From: an uncultured cyanobacterium
Lineage (GTDB): Bacteria; Cyanobacteriota; Cyanobacteriia; PCC-6307; Cyanobiaceae
DNA length: 7,073 nt
NCBI GenBank assembly: GCA_903831165.1
Contig: CAIKWV010000489.1
Coordinates: 1-7,073, forward strand
Reading direction: 5' to 3'
Numbering within the stretch: position 1 is the first letter of the stretch; every line of letters starts with the position of its first letter. The notes under the pieces are model-generated. The model saw only the letters and a list, made by a program, of their open reading frames with translations. It ran no database searches and was not told the origin of the DNA. The translations under genes were made by a program, and so were the position numbers. Shown one piece after another: positions 1 through 6,410 of the stretch.

Positions 1-53
1 AGCCCCTGCCAGCGCAGCAGCAGCGGAGGGGAGGCGGGGAGGGGCGGCTGCAT
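1..53 (-). CDS. Possible 5' end of a leftward gene, cut by the window edge
   Basis: An ATG reading leftward at 53-51 opens a frame of 17 codons to the edge (MQPPLPASPPLLLRWQG). A Pro/Leu-rich start followed by a hydrophobic stretch would suit a membrane protein, but this is far too short to assign. No Shine-Dalgarno sequence is visible before it. It competes with the longer GTG frame, which reads the same DNA in another register, so at most one of the two is likely to be real. Confidence 0.25.
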   Translation of the reverse strand, partial: MQPPLPASPPLLLRWQG

Positions 54-295
54 GGGGAGGCTTGGGGCGCGTTTGGACTCGACCGGCTGTTCAGGGGGCT
101 GGGACCCCGAAGCCGGCACGGTTCGCTCAGGGAGTGATCAACCCGCTGATTATCGATGCTGCGGCGCAGCTGGCCACCAACCGGGCGCTCGCTGGCGACA
201 GGCCCGATGGGCAAGCCCAGGTCTTCCAGCCGCTCCAGCCCCGGAGGCAACCCCAGCGCGGACAACGAACCCGGTTCGCCGGCAGCGACCACCAC
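1..295 (-). other. Possible leftward open frame downstream of trmB, running off the window edge
   Basis: Reading leftward from a GTG at 295, a frame stays open to the window edge (98 codons). A GGAGG sequence lies about 9 nt before the GTG, and the GTG is 16 nt past the trmB stop, so it could be translated as a third gene of the leftward transcript. The first 45 or so codons favour G or C in the third position and read protein-like (GEPGSLSALGLPPGLERLED). The part nearest the edge turns into Pro/Ser/Cys-rich text that looks non-coding. I do not recognise a family. It may be a remnant, a chance open frame in GC-rich DNA, or untranslated spacer before the gene that may start at 53. No other gene is supported in 54-311 on either strand. 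Confidence 0.25.
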
Positions 296-311
296 CCCAC
301 GCCCCCTCCGC

Positions 312-995
312 TCAGGAGCCCCCTCCGTTCGCTTCGGGCTCCAGTTGGCTGAGCGGCGCCGGCGCAGCATTGCGGCGGTAGAGCACCCGGTACACCGGTA
401 GCCCCCGGTCCAGCACATAGGTTTCCCGCTCCGTGGGCAGCGGCAGGGGATTGTCCGAGCGCCAGGGGCGGGCGTCGCCTTCGGGGCGCTCGAAGCAGCC
501 GCTGGCCTCCACCAGGGCCACCATCGGCTCGATCGCGCCGAGCACATCGCTCTGCAGAAACAACTCATGGCCGGACGCCAGGGCCCCTGCGATCGCCGCC
601 AACAGCGGCGGCTGCAACACCTGGCGCTTGCGATGTTTCTGCTTGAACCAGGGATCCGGGAACTGGATCGACACCAGGGCCAGGCGGCCGGTCGGTAGGG
701 CCCCCAGCCAGTGCTGCAGGTTGATGGTGGCGTTGCAGAACAGGTAGCGCAGGTTGGTGAGGCCTTCGGCCTGCCGGTCGGCTTCGGCGGCCTGCACCAA
801 CGGGCGGCGAATCTCCACGCCCAGATGGTTGCGGCCCGGATCCTGGCGGGCCAGGGCCAGCAGGAAGCGGCCGCGGGCGCAGCCGATGTCGAGATGCAGG
901 GGCAGCTCGGCCGCCGTGAACAACTCCGCCGGCGGCGGCAGGGCGCGCGGCAGCTGATGAAAGCTGCTGAGCGGATTGACGTGCTGCCGCACCAT
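312..995 (-). CDS. trmB: tRNA (guanine-N7-)-methyltransferase TrmB
   Basis: This 227-residue cytoplasmic enzyme is expected to methylate N7 of guanosine 46 in the tRNA variable loop, using S-adenosylmethionine. The class I methyltransferase motif I is at 35-44 ([10 protein letters not shown]), and the acidic ribose-binding residue is probably E61 in GVEIRR. The family signature [12 protein letters not shown] is at 113-124, followed by LQSDV (148-151) and the TER substrate/SAM motif at 188-190. Length and motif order fit the family. The ATG at 995 gives the cyanobacterial-type opening [10 protein letters not shown] and lies 4 nt after the FIST stop, with a G-rich stretch (GGGGG) about 9 nt upstream as ribosome site. 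An in-frame ATG at 1034 would overlap the FIST gene by 35 nt and add 13 unconserved-looking residues. It is probably co-transcribed with, and perhaps translationally coupled to, the FIST gene. The C-terminal tail after about residue 208 (Pro/Gly/Ser-rich) is likely disordered. Confidence 0.95.
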   Translation of the reverse strand: MVRQHVNPLSSFHQLPRALPPPAELFTAAELPLHLDIGCARGRFLLALARQDPGRNHLGVEIRRPLVQAAEADRQAEGLTNLRYLFCNATINLQHWLGALPTGRLALVSIQFPDPWFKQKHRKRQVLQPPLLAAIAGALASGHELFLQSDVLGAIEPMVALVEASGCFERPEGDARPWRSDNPLPLPTERETYVLDRGLPVYRVLYRRNAAPAPLSQLEPEANGGGS

Positions 996-999
996 GGTT

Positions 1000-2331
1000 T
1001 CAGTCCCCCCGAACGGCTCCCCCGGCCTCCGCATCGGTGGCCTCGCTGCGGCTGTCGCCGGTTGCCGGCACCGGACGGGGCACCAGGAAGCCCCAGCTGG
1101 CCGTGTAGCCGTGCAGGTGGGTGGTGCCGCCCACCGGTCCGATTTCACCGTTGCAGAACACCCCGCTGATCGGCAGGCCGGCGAAGGCTTCACGGCAGAG
1201 CCCCACATCACCATCGGCTTCGCCGTACAGCCCCTGGCCCCGGCCCAGGCAGGCAAACAACAAGGCCAGCAGCGGTTCCGGGCCTTCACGCCTGGCCAGG
1301 GCGCTGAGCAGCTGGCGGCCTTCCTGGCGGGAGGCGTCACCGTCCCGCAGCTGGAACTGCACCTTCTGACCCACCCGCATGCGCTCGGCCACGGCCCCGG
1401 CCCCGTTGCGCGGATCGACGCCGATCAGGTTGCGCACCAGGAAGGCCGACGCCACCTGGCGCCGATCGGCCAGGCTGAAATCACTGCGACCCACCCCCAG
1501 AAACAGGGAGTGCTTCACCTGCTCCCGTTCATCGGGGCTCAGGTCCGAGAGGATCGCTTGCAGGGCCGCCACCGGGCTGCGGCGCAGCTCGCCCTGGCTG
1601 ACCTCCAGCACCACGTTGCGCTGGACCTGTTCCACCTCCAGCACCGGTCCGATCGGCCGGCAACCCTGGGCCACCACCGGCTCGATCGCCCAGGCGCCGC
1701 CGATCAGGCAACCCACCGCTCCTTCGCGCACCTGATCGTCGAACAGCAGCGATCCGTGGGAGGAGCTGTGGGGGCTGGCGATGCCGCCCACCTTGGCCCC
1801 GCCGGCAAAGGCGTAGTCGAGACCATTGATCAGGTCATTGACGGCGTTGCAGCCTGGATCGACCAGCAGCAGCAGGGAGGCGTCGACCGGGGCGCCTGCA
1901 GCCACCAGCGCTCGCCAGGGTTCGGCCGGGCCGTCCAGGTCCGGCAGCGCCGTGGTGTCGATGGCGAAGGGAATCAGTTCGGCCCCGGGCAGGCGCAGCA
2001 GGGTCACACTGAGGGCCGGCTCCTGCTCCAGTTCGTGGGCCACGCCCGTGGCATCGGTGCCGACGACGCCGCCACCGATGCAGCCGATCCAGTGCCGGGC
2101 CTTGAGTTTCAGCCGCAGCAGGGGCAGCAGCCGCTGCAGATCGCTGGCATAGCTGCTGGAGGCGAACACCAGGGCCAGATCCGCTTCCCCGGCCGGGGCC
2201 AGCTGGCGCGCCACGGTTTGGACCGAATCTTCCAGGGACACGTCCCGGGCCAGGGCGGTGCGACACCAGGCCTGGCCGGCGTTGGACCTCGGCCAGCCCG
2301 GCAACCAGGGGAAGGAAGGGAGCGCAGCCAT
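1000..2331 (-). CDS. FIST N-/C-domain protein (putative small-ligand sensor)
   Basis: This 443-residue protein has no signal peptide or clear membrane segment, so it is probably cytoplasmic. The N-terminal FIST part covers about residues 25-245, including the [10 protein letters not shown] loop (82-91), a stretch of hydrophobic strands, and [11 protein letters not shown] (177-187). The C-terminal FIST_C part covers about 250-418. Its most recognisable block is [15 protein letters not shown] (357-371), then [13 protein letters not shown] (390-402) and an H407 a few residues on. FIST domains are predicted to bind small ligands such as amino acids and often sit in signalling proteins. Here the two domains stand alone, with no kinase or c-di-GMP output domain attached, so the cellular role is unknown. 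The ATG at 2331 has AGGG 8 nt upstream; longer in-frame starts (to 2619) would run through the divergent gene. It heads the leftward pair with trmB (4-nt gap) and is divergent from the membrane-protein gene. Confidence 0.88.
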   Translation of the reverse strand: MAALPSFPWLPGWPRSNAGQAWCRTALARDVSLEDSVQTVARQLAPAGEADLALVFASSSYASDLQRLLPLLRLKLKARHWIGCIGGGVVGTDATGVAHELEQEPALSVTLLRLPGAELIPFAIDTTALPDLDGPAEPWRALVAAGAPVDASLLLLVDPGCNAVNDLINGLDYAFAGGAKVGGIASPHSSSHGSLLFDDQVREGAVGCLIGGAWAIEPVVAQGCRPIGPVLEVEQVQRNVVLEVSQGELRRSPVAALQAILSDLSPDEREQVKHSLFLGVGRSDFSLADRRQVASAFLVRNLIGVDPRNGAGAVAERMRVGQKVQFQLRDGDASRQEGRQLLSALARREGPEPLLALLFACLGRGQGLYGEADGDVGLCREAFAGLPISGVFCNGEIGPVGGTTHLHGYTASWGFLVPRPVPATGDSRSEATDAEAGGAVRGD

Positions 2332-2393
2332 GGCCGCGACCCTATCGCCCGGGGGGGCGCACGGATAATGGCGCCTTACCGAACCGCCCATCC
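2332..2393. promoter_or_regulatory. Divergent intergenic region with a possible -10 box
   Basis: These 62 bp separate two divergently read genes, so promoters for both directions must lie here or inside the neighbouring coding starts. Rightward, GATAAT at 2364-2369 matches five of six positions of TATAAT and would place a transcription start about 18 nt before the GTG at 2394. No good -35 box stands at the right distance (2341-2346 is CCTATC). Leftward, AGGG 8 nt before the FIST ATG is a plausible ribosome site. A run of seven G follows three C at 2348-2357. The assignment is by position and one weak match only. Confidence 0.35.
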
Positions 2394-3008
2394 GTGCCGG
2401 ATCCGACTTACCGCTCCCTGGTCTGGCTGGATGTGCGCCTGGGCGTGCTGTTCGCCGTGGGGGTTCCCCTGGTGCTGCTGGTCTGGAGCGTGGCGCGCCG
2501 CCAGCCGGCCCTGATCCGGCTGATGGGTCTGTACTGGAAAGTCTCGAGCCTGTTGCTGATCGCCCTGCTGCTGCTGGTCGACCATCGTCCCAGCGGCTAC
2601 CTGTTGTTGGTGCTGGCACCGCTGTTGATCCTGGCCAGCCTCTGGTTCTGGGTCGATCTCAATGAGGAACTGGCTGACATGCCGCCCTGGCGGCCCCTGC
2701 CGCTGACGGTGCGGATCTGGCGCTGGAGCCTCAGCCTGCTGGCCCCGCTCAGTGCCGCCCTGGCGCTCACCGGCCTGCCCTGCATGGCGTCAGGGTCAGC
2801 GGCTGGCATCTGCCAGGCCTGGCTGGAGGCGCCCAGGGGGTTGAACAACTCCGTGGACAGGGTGTTCGATTTCGTCTTCGGCGCCGACTGGAATCCAGGC
2901 GTGGCGGCCTTCCTGGGCTATCTGGCCCTGGTGGCCTATGGGGTGGGTTTCCTGCAGTGGTTGCTGGTGCGCCTGCCCCGCCACGGCCGGGTGGCTGGAG
3001 AGTTCTGA
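2394..3008 (+). CDS. Five-helix membrane protein, DUF3177-like
   Basis: This 204-residue protein is mostly hydrophobic. Candidate membrane helices are at about 15-33, 47-62, 69-88, 111-131 and 168-193, and the rest is short loops. The opening (YRSLVWLDVRLGVLF, then GLYWKVSSLLLIALLLLV) matches my memory of the cyanobacterial DUF3177 family, whose members have about this length and no known function. A loop between helices 4 and 5 carries two Cys (C130, C140) and the segment NNSVDRVFDFVFGADWNP. The start is taken as GTG at 2394; it lies just past the divergent region and gives a normal-length N-terminus. No Shine-Dalgarno sequence stands out. The next rightward gene follows after 34 nt, so the two may share a transcript. 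The membrane location is well supported; the family name is from recall. Confidence 0.8.
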   Translation: MPDPTYRSLVWLDVRLGVLFAVGVPLVLLVWSVARRQPALIRLMGLYWKVSSLLLIALLLLVDHRPSGYLLLVLAPLLILASLWFWVDLNEELADMPPWRPLPLTVRIWRWSLSLLAPLSAALALTGLPCMASGSAAGICQAWLEAPRGLNNSVDRVFDFVFGADWNPGVAAFLGYLALVAYGVGFLQWLLVRLPRHGRVAGEF

Positions 3009-3042
3009 ACCGGGCTCACGCATCGCATCCTGTGCCGAATCC

Positions 3043-3570
3043 ATGGACGTTGAACCCGTTCCGAGCGAACCGATCGCTCCCGAAGCGTTGATCGGCGTTG
3101 CCAGCTCGCCGCCGCTTTCGATTGCCGCCCTGCTGGCGGGCTTGGAAGACCTCAGCCGTGCCCATTCCGATCGGGTGCTGCGGCTGATCGGCACCCTGCC
3201 AGCCGAGGCTTTGGAGAACGCTGGGGCTGCGGACACCGCCCAAGACCTGCCTCCGGCTCCCTCGGCTGCGCTGGATTCCGTCGTGCTGGATTCCACCTTG
3301 GCCGCCGCTGCCAGTTTCGCTGCAACCGGCGGTCAGCCCCCTCGGGATCTGCCGCCGCCGAGGGAGCCCTTTGAACTGCTGATCTTCCGCGGCTTCTCCA
3401 GCCTCACCACCCATCCCACCGCCTTCGACCCCGACCGTGCCGCCCTGCCGGAGGGGGCTGTGATCGATGGCGCCGAGCTGTTGGCGGCACCGCTGGATCC
3501 ACAGGGCGGGGTGCCGTTGGCGGGGCCGCTGCCGGCCAAGGCGTTTCTGCAGGAGGGCAGCTGGCTCTGA
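3043..3570 (+). CDS. Small conserved cyanobacterial protein with a C-terminal 'FRGFSS..THP' domain
   Basis: The protein has 175 residues. Residues 1-105 look like a poorly conserved, Ala/Pro/Ser-rich N-terminal half with one amphipathic helix at about 24-52. The C-terminal part (about 107-175) is compact, starting PFELLIFRGFSSLTTHPTAF and continuing with a Pro/Gly-punctuated strand pattern to the end. I associate this C-terminal block with a family of small proteins in cyanobacteria and plastid-bearing plants (I believe Pfam DUF7734, but the label is uncertain), without known function. No catalytic motif, signal peptide or membrane helix is seen. The start at ATG 3043 avoids overlap with the upstream membrane-protein gene. 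The frame is open back to 2938, but that part shadows the upstream gene. A clear ribosome site is lacking. The 34-nt gap and shared direction suggest co-transcription with the DUF3177-like gene. Confidence 0.75.
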   Translation: MDVEPVPSEPIAPEALIGVASSPPLSIAALLAGLEDLSRAHSDRVLRLIGTLPAEALENAGAADTAQDLPPAPSAALDSVVLDSTLAAAASFAATGGQPPRDLPPPREPFELLIFRGFSSLTTHPTAFDPDRAALPEGAVIDGAELLAAPLDPQGGVPLAGPLPAKAFLQEGSWL

Positions 3571-3777
3571 GGCGGGTCGTGCCGCTGCCGCCCGTTGCCA
3601 GGCGTGGGCCTCGGCCGCAATCCCACCCAGGGGACTGAATCCGGCTGTTCACCGGGCCGCCTTCGATTCAGCATCGCTCGATCCCAGGGCCGCGGCGGCG
3701 CTTCTCGTCCATCCAGCCGCAGACAACCCGAACCGGCCTGGTTATTTTTTCGGCGACGCCGTCGTGGGCTGGAGCGG
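3571..3777 (+). other. Apparently non-coding stretch with possible remnant of the decayed gene downstream
   Basis: No intact gene fits here. From about 3659 to 3775, in the register that is not open into the HFARW segment, the DNA reads as a protein-like string: FDSASLDPRAAAALLVHPAAD, then NPNRPGYFFGDAVVGW. This is richer in ordered residues than the other two frames. It runs up to the point where the register containing LARKAYGINVITP begins. The simplest reading is an earlier portion of the same decayed gene, put out of frame by a small indel near 3760-3778. It could equally be chance. Confidence 0.35.
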
Positions 3778-4333
3778 ATGGCCAACCTTGCCCGCAAGGC
3801 CTACGGCATCAACGTGATCACGCCGCTTCGCCGCAGCTGGCTGAATCGGTTCATCTTCGCCCTGATGCGGGCCTGGCCGCTGACCATGCAGTCCCTGCGC
3901 CAGCTGCGCTTCCTCCATTTCGCCCGCTGGCTGATCCTGCCCCGCGATCGCTGGCCCGGTATGGCCGGCCCCCAGCAATGGCCGCGCCACGACGATCCGC
4001 TGCTGGAAGGTTGTCTGTTTGAAGCGCTGCGTTTTGCGCCTGGCGATCCGGTGATCGATCGCCGCGCCCTCAAGAGCACCACGATCGCCCGGGGCAGCCT
4101 GCGGGCCTGCCGGGTGCCGCAAGGCGCCATGGTGCTGGCCTCCAAGGCCTCCGCCATGTTCGATCCGGCGGTGCTGCGCCGGGGCCTATCTGAATCGGGC
4201 GGTGTTGCCGGCGATGCTTAAGCCGCTGCTGGCCCAACGCGGACTGGGGCGGGCCGAGGGGCAACCGGGCCGCATCGATCGTGCCGATACGCCTTTTGTC
4301 AGCCATCTGCAGTTGGTGTTCGCCCGGGATTGA
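3778..4333 (+). pseudogene. Cytochrome P450 remnant fused to a 'HFARW' segment, frameshifted and internally deleted
   Basis: From ATG 3778 a frame runs 147 codons to TAA 4221. Residues 1-60 (INVITPLRRSWLNRFIF, then LRFLHFARWLILPRDRWP) resemble a ferredoxin-like 'VxTP...HFARW' domain that I recall from bacterial peroxidase-like proteins. From about 66 it becomes P450: LLEGCLFEALRFAP holds the K-helix ExxR (E82-R85), followed by IARGSLRACRVPQGAMVLASKASAMFDP. The frame then loses sense. In another frame, 4175-4183 reads Cys-Ala-Gly, the CxG of the haem loop, followed by AYLNRAVLPAMLKPLLAQ and a tail ending at TGA 4331-4333. ExxR to Cys spans only about 51 codons against about 70 in P450s, and the FxxGxxx residues are gone, so 20-25 codons plus a frameshift are missing. 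Most of the P450 N-terminal part, including the I-helix, is also absent. The gene cannot make a functional P450. A sequencing error would explain the shift but not the deletions. Confidence 0.75.
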
Positions 4334-4390
4334 GGTTCGCGGGCTGGCGGCAAGCGGGATGCAGCGCGCATTGTGATGGGGTTTTTGCGC

Positions 4391-4411
4391 CAACAGCCAG
4401 TGGTTCTGTTG
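4391..4411. promoter_or_regulatory. Small dyad overlapping the putative -35 box (operator-like)
   Basis: CAACAG at 4391-4396 and CTGTTG at 4406-4411 are perfect inverted copies separated by 9 nt. The right arm overlaps the first three bases of the putative -35 box. The geometry suits a dimeric repressor site, or it could be chance; a 6-bp arm is short. No known cyanobacterial operator consensus is matched as far as I can tell. Confidence 0.25.
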
Positions 4412-4438
4412 CACGCCAAGTGCCAGGACTCATACACT
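4409..4438 (+). promoter_or_regulatory. Possible sigma70-type promoter for the PAS-GGDEF-EAL gene
   Basis: TTGCAC at 4409-4414 and TACACT at 4433-4438 are separated by 18 nt. They match the -35 and -10 consensus at three and four of six positions respectively. The predicted transcription start would be about 30 nt before the ATG at 4476. Within the gap 4334-4475 this is the best-spaced pair I found, but both boxes are weak. Confidence 0.3.
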
Positions 4439-4475
4439 GATTACGGCTGGTTGGCTTGCTCGTTCCTGGTCCGCG

Positions 4476-6317
4476 ATGGAGTTTGTTGCTGAGCCCAACC
4501 CATCAAGATCAGCGCCTGAGCAACAGCCGTTGGACCAGCTTCCCGCCAGGTTGACGATCCGCGCCGACATCATGGAGTTGTTGCGCAAGGCCGGGGTGGA
4601 GTTTTTCCGCATCCCTGTGGCGCCAGAGGGTGAAGCGATGCGGGCCTATTTCAATTCGCCCGCCCATATCCCCTGTCATTTCGGGTCCGATGACGGTGTT
4701 GAGGCCAGTTCCGCCAGCGAGCTTCTCGCTGATTTCCTGGCCAAGGTGCACCCTGAGGATCGCGCCTACATGGATGGGGTGGCAAAATCCATCGTCGACA
4801 GTGAAGGCCACAAGGCCGACATCACGTCCAACCGCTTCCGGGCCGTGGCCGAGAACGGTCAGTGGTGCTGGTACGAAATTCGGATCAGTGCCTGGCCCCA
4901 GGACGGGCTGCAGATCTGTGAGGGCCTGATCATCAATGTGGAGGAGCAGGAGCTGGCCCGCCAGCAGCTGGAGCGCCTGGCTTTTGAGGACCCACTCACG
5001 GGCCTGCCCAACACCAAGGCGATGCAGCGCCATCTCGAATCCGTGCTGGGAGAGGGGCTGATTAAGGGGCAGTCGATGGCATCGAGCAGGGGTGAGCCGC
5101 TGTCGATCATCTGGCTCGATCTGAGTGGATTCGGCCGTTTCAACTATGTCTTTGGCCGCAACAAGGGCGATGATCTGTTGGTGCGTTATGGCGAGATCTT
5201 CTCCAGCTGGTTGCAGGCGGGTGACCTGCTGGTGAGGCCCAGTGCCGATGAATTTGCCATCATTCTGCCCGGCCGTGATTGTGCAGCTGCTGCCGCAGCT
5301 GCCCAGCATCTGCAGTGTTATCTGCGCGAAGTCCTCGGGGTGGTGGGTGATCAGCCGCCACCGTTGAGTTTTCATGCCGGCGTGGTCAGTTACCCCCGCC
5401 ATGCCACCAGTGCCGAAGCCCTGCTGCGCCATGCCACCACCGCCCTCGACAGCGCCTCCCGGCAAGGACCGGAGGCGATTGTGGTCTACAGCGATTCGCT
5501 GACGCAGGGTGCCATCCGGGCCTTGTCGCTGGAAGAGGGTCTGCAGCAGGCGATTGCCCGTCAGGAATTGGAATTGGTCTATCAACCCCAGGTCGATGGC
5601 GAGGGTCGTCTGATCGGCTGTGAGGCGTTGCTGCGCTGGCATAGCGACCAGCTCGGCCCGGTCAGTCCGGGCTGTTTCATCCCCCTGGCGGAGGAGACCG
5701 GCATGATCCGCGAGATCGGAGCCTGGGTGGTGGAAGAAGCCTGCCGGCAGCAGGCCTGCTGGGTGGCTGACGGGCTGGAGCCGCCGCCGATCAAGATCAA
5801 TCTCTCTGCCATCCAGCTGGCCAATACGTCGGCTCCGGGCTTTGCCGCTCGCCTCAGTGAGGCTCTGGCCCGCTATCAACTGGAGCCCGGATCTCTGCAC
5901 ATCGAGATCACCGAAACCGTGGCGGTGTCGGAGGAGGGATTCGAGCAGTTGCGTGCCATTCACGATGCCGGCTTCCCGATTTCCATCGACGATTTCGGCA
6001 CCGGCTATGCCAGCCTCAGCGCCCTGCTCAAGGTGCCGATTCACACCATCAAGGTGGATCAGAGTTTCGTCGCCAAGATGCGCAGCTCCGCCGCCTCCCA
6101 GGCGATCCTGCGGGCGAGTCTGGCCATTGCCCGTTCGATCGGGGCCGAGGCGCTAGTGGAGGGGGTGGAGGAGCCCTGGCAACGGGAGCTGCTCACCGAA
6201 CTCGGTTTTCGCTGGTTCCAGGGTTACTTCTTCTCCAAGCCCAGGCCGGCAGCCGCCTATGCCGATCTGCTCCGGCGTGTGCAGCAGGAAGCCCTCTGTC
6301 TGCCGGACGCGGCCTGA
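4476..6317 (+). CDS. PAS-GGDEF-EAL protein, probable cyclic di-GMP phosphodiesterase with degenerate GGDEF
   Basis: This is a 613-residue, apparently soluble signalling protein. A PAS domain lies at about 30-155 (VHPEDR at 91-96, PAC part ending NVEEQ), linked by a helix to a GGDEF domain (about 165-340, starting DPLTGLPN) and an EAL domain (about 350-605). The GGDEF signature is SADEF (256-260), the RxxD inhibitory site reads QAGD (247-250), and the second acidic residue of the metal motif is Ser (WLDLSGF), so cyclase activity is unlikely. The EAL set is intact: E383-A-L-L-R, N442 in INLS, E477 in EITE, D505-D506 in IDDFGTGY, K526-V-D528, E562 in EGVE and Q582 in QGYFFSKP. It should hydrolyse c-di-GMP to pGpG, with PAS and the dead GGDEF (which may still bind GTP) as regulatory inputs. 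The PAS ligand is unknown. ATG 4476 lacks a clear ribosome site. The gene stands alone on its strand, converging on the permease gene. Confidence 0.93.
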   Translation: MEFVAEPNPSRSAPEQQPLDQLPARLTIRADIMELLRKAGVEFFRIPVAPEGEAMRAYFNSPAHIPCHFGSDDGVEASSASELLADFLAKVHPEDRAYMDGVAKSIVDSEGHKADITSNRFRAVAENGQWCWYEIRISAWPQDGLQICEGLIINVEEQELARQQLERLAFEDPLTGLPNTKAMQRHLESVLGEGLIKGQSMASSRGEPLSIIWLDLSGFGRFNYVFGRNKGDDLLVRYGEIFSSWLQAGDLLVRPSADEFAIILPGRDCAAAAAAAQHLQCYLREVLGVVGDQPPPLSFHAGVVSYPRHATSAEALLRHATTALDSASRQGPEAIVVYSDSLTQGAIRALSLEEGLQQAIARQELELVYQPQVDGEGRLIGCEALLRWHSDQLGPVSPGCFIPLAEETGMIREIGAWVVEEACRQQACWVADGLEPPPIKINLSAIQLANTSAPGFAARLSEALARYQLEPGSLHIEITETVAVSEEGFEQLRAIHDAGFPISIDDFGTGYASLSALLKVPIHTIKVDQSFVAKMRSSAASQAILRASLAIARSIGAEALVEGVEEPWQRELLTELGFRWFQGYFFSKPRPAAAYADLLRRVQQEALCLPDAA

Positions 6318-6332
6318 GGCCAGCTCGCCTCA
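6315..6332. other. Hairpin at the stop codon of the EAL gene
   Basis: TGAGGC (6315-6320) and GCCTCA (6327-6332) can pair as a 6-bp stem with a 6-nt loop. The left arm includes the stop codon of the PAS-GGDEF-EAL gene, and the right arm lies in the first tandem repeat copy. No T-run follows on either strand, so a classical intrinsic terminator is not supported. It may still help end or stabilise the convergent transcripts. Confidence 0.3.
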
Positions 6333-6410
6333 GCTCGACATCACAAGCTCGCCTCAGCTCGACATCACAAGCTCGCTTCAGCTCGACATCACAAGCTCGC
6401 TTCAGCTCGA
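6322..6410. repeat. Tandem repeat, 24-bp period, four cores and three spacers
   Basis: The 17-bp core AGCTCGCYTCAGCTCGA occurs at 6322-6338, 6346-6362, 6370-6386 and 6394-6410. Identical 7-bp spacers CATCACA lie at 6339-6345, 6363-6369 and 6387-6393. Copies 1 and 2 have C at the variable position and copies 3 and 4 have T, so they differ by one base only. Each core contains AGCTCG twice. The array fills nearly the whole gap between two convergent genes, and its last core includes the TGA stop and final Ser codons of the leftward permease. On that strand every unit repeats TCGAGCTGA, so loss of one stop would add only eight codons before the next. Near-perfect identity points to recent slippage-type amplification. 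It is not a CRISPR array, because spacers are short and identical. Confidence 0.92.

Noticed and set aside
589..596. HIP1 octamer GCGATCGC (also at 3944-3951)
   Set aside because: Two copies in 7 kb is only slightly above chance for this base composition. It is consistent with a cyanobacterium but not diagnostic.
312..1340. Longer trmB reading frame starting at 1340
   Set aside because: The extra N-terminal part overlaps the FIST gene and does not resemble TrmB. The ATG at 995 gives the family-typical start.
976..2514. Rightward 512-codon open frame covering the FIST gene
   Set aside because: It lies antisense to a protein with clear FIST motifs. Its translation is His/Gln/Gly-rich with no recognisable domain, as expected for the complement of GC-rich coding DNA.
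3571..3594. Hairpin after the small conserved gene (GGCGG/CCGCC)
   Set aside because: It is a 5-bp stem with a long loop and no T-run; such matches are common in DNA this GC-rich.
4358..4386. Terminator after the P450 remnant (short ATGC/GCAT stem, later T5)
   Set aside because: The stem is only 4 bp and the T-run starts 8 nt after it, so it does not fit an intrinsic terminator.
4509..6044. Leftward 511-codon open frame inside the PAS-GGDEF-EAL gene
   Set aside because: It is antisense to a gene with firmly identified catalytic motifs. The open frame is a by-product of high third-position GC.
6322..6410. CRISPR-like array
   Set aside because: The spacers are 7 bp and identical, and the repeats are 17 bp. 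This is a simple tandem repeat.
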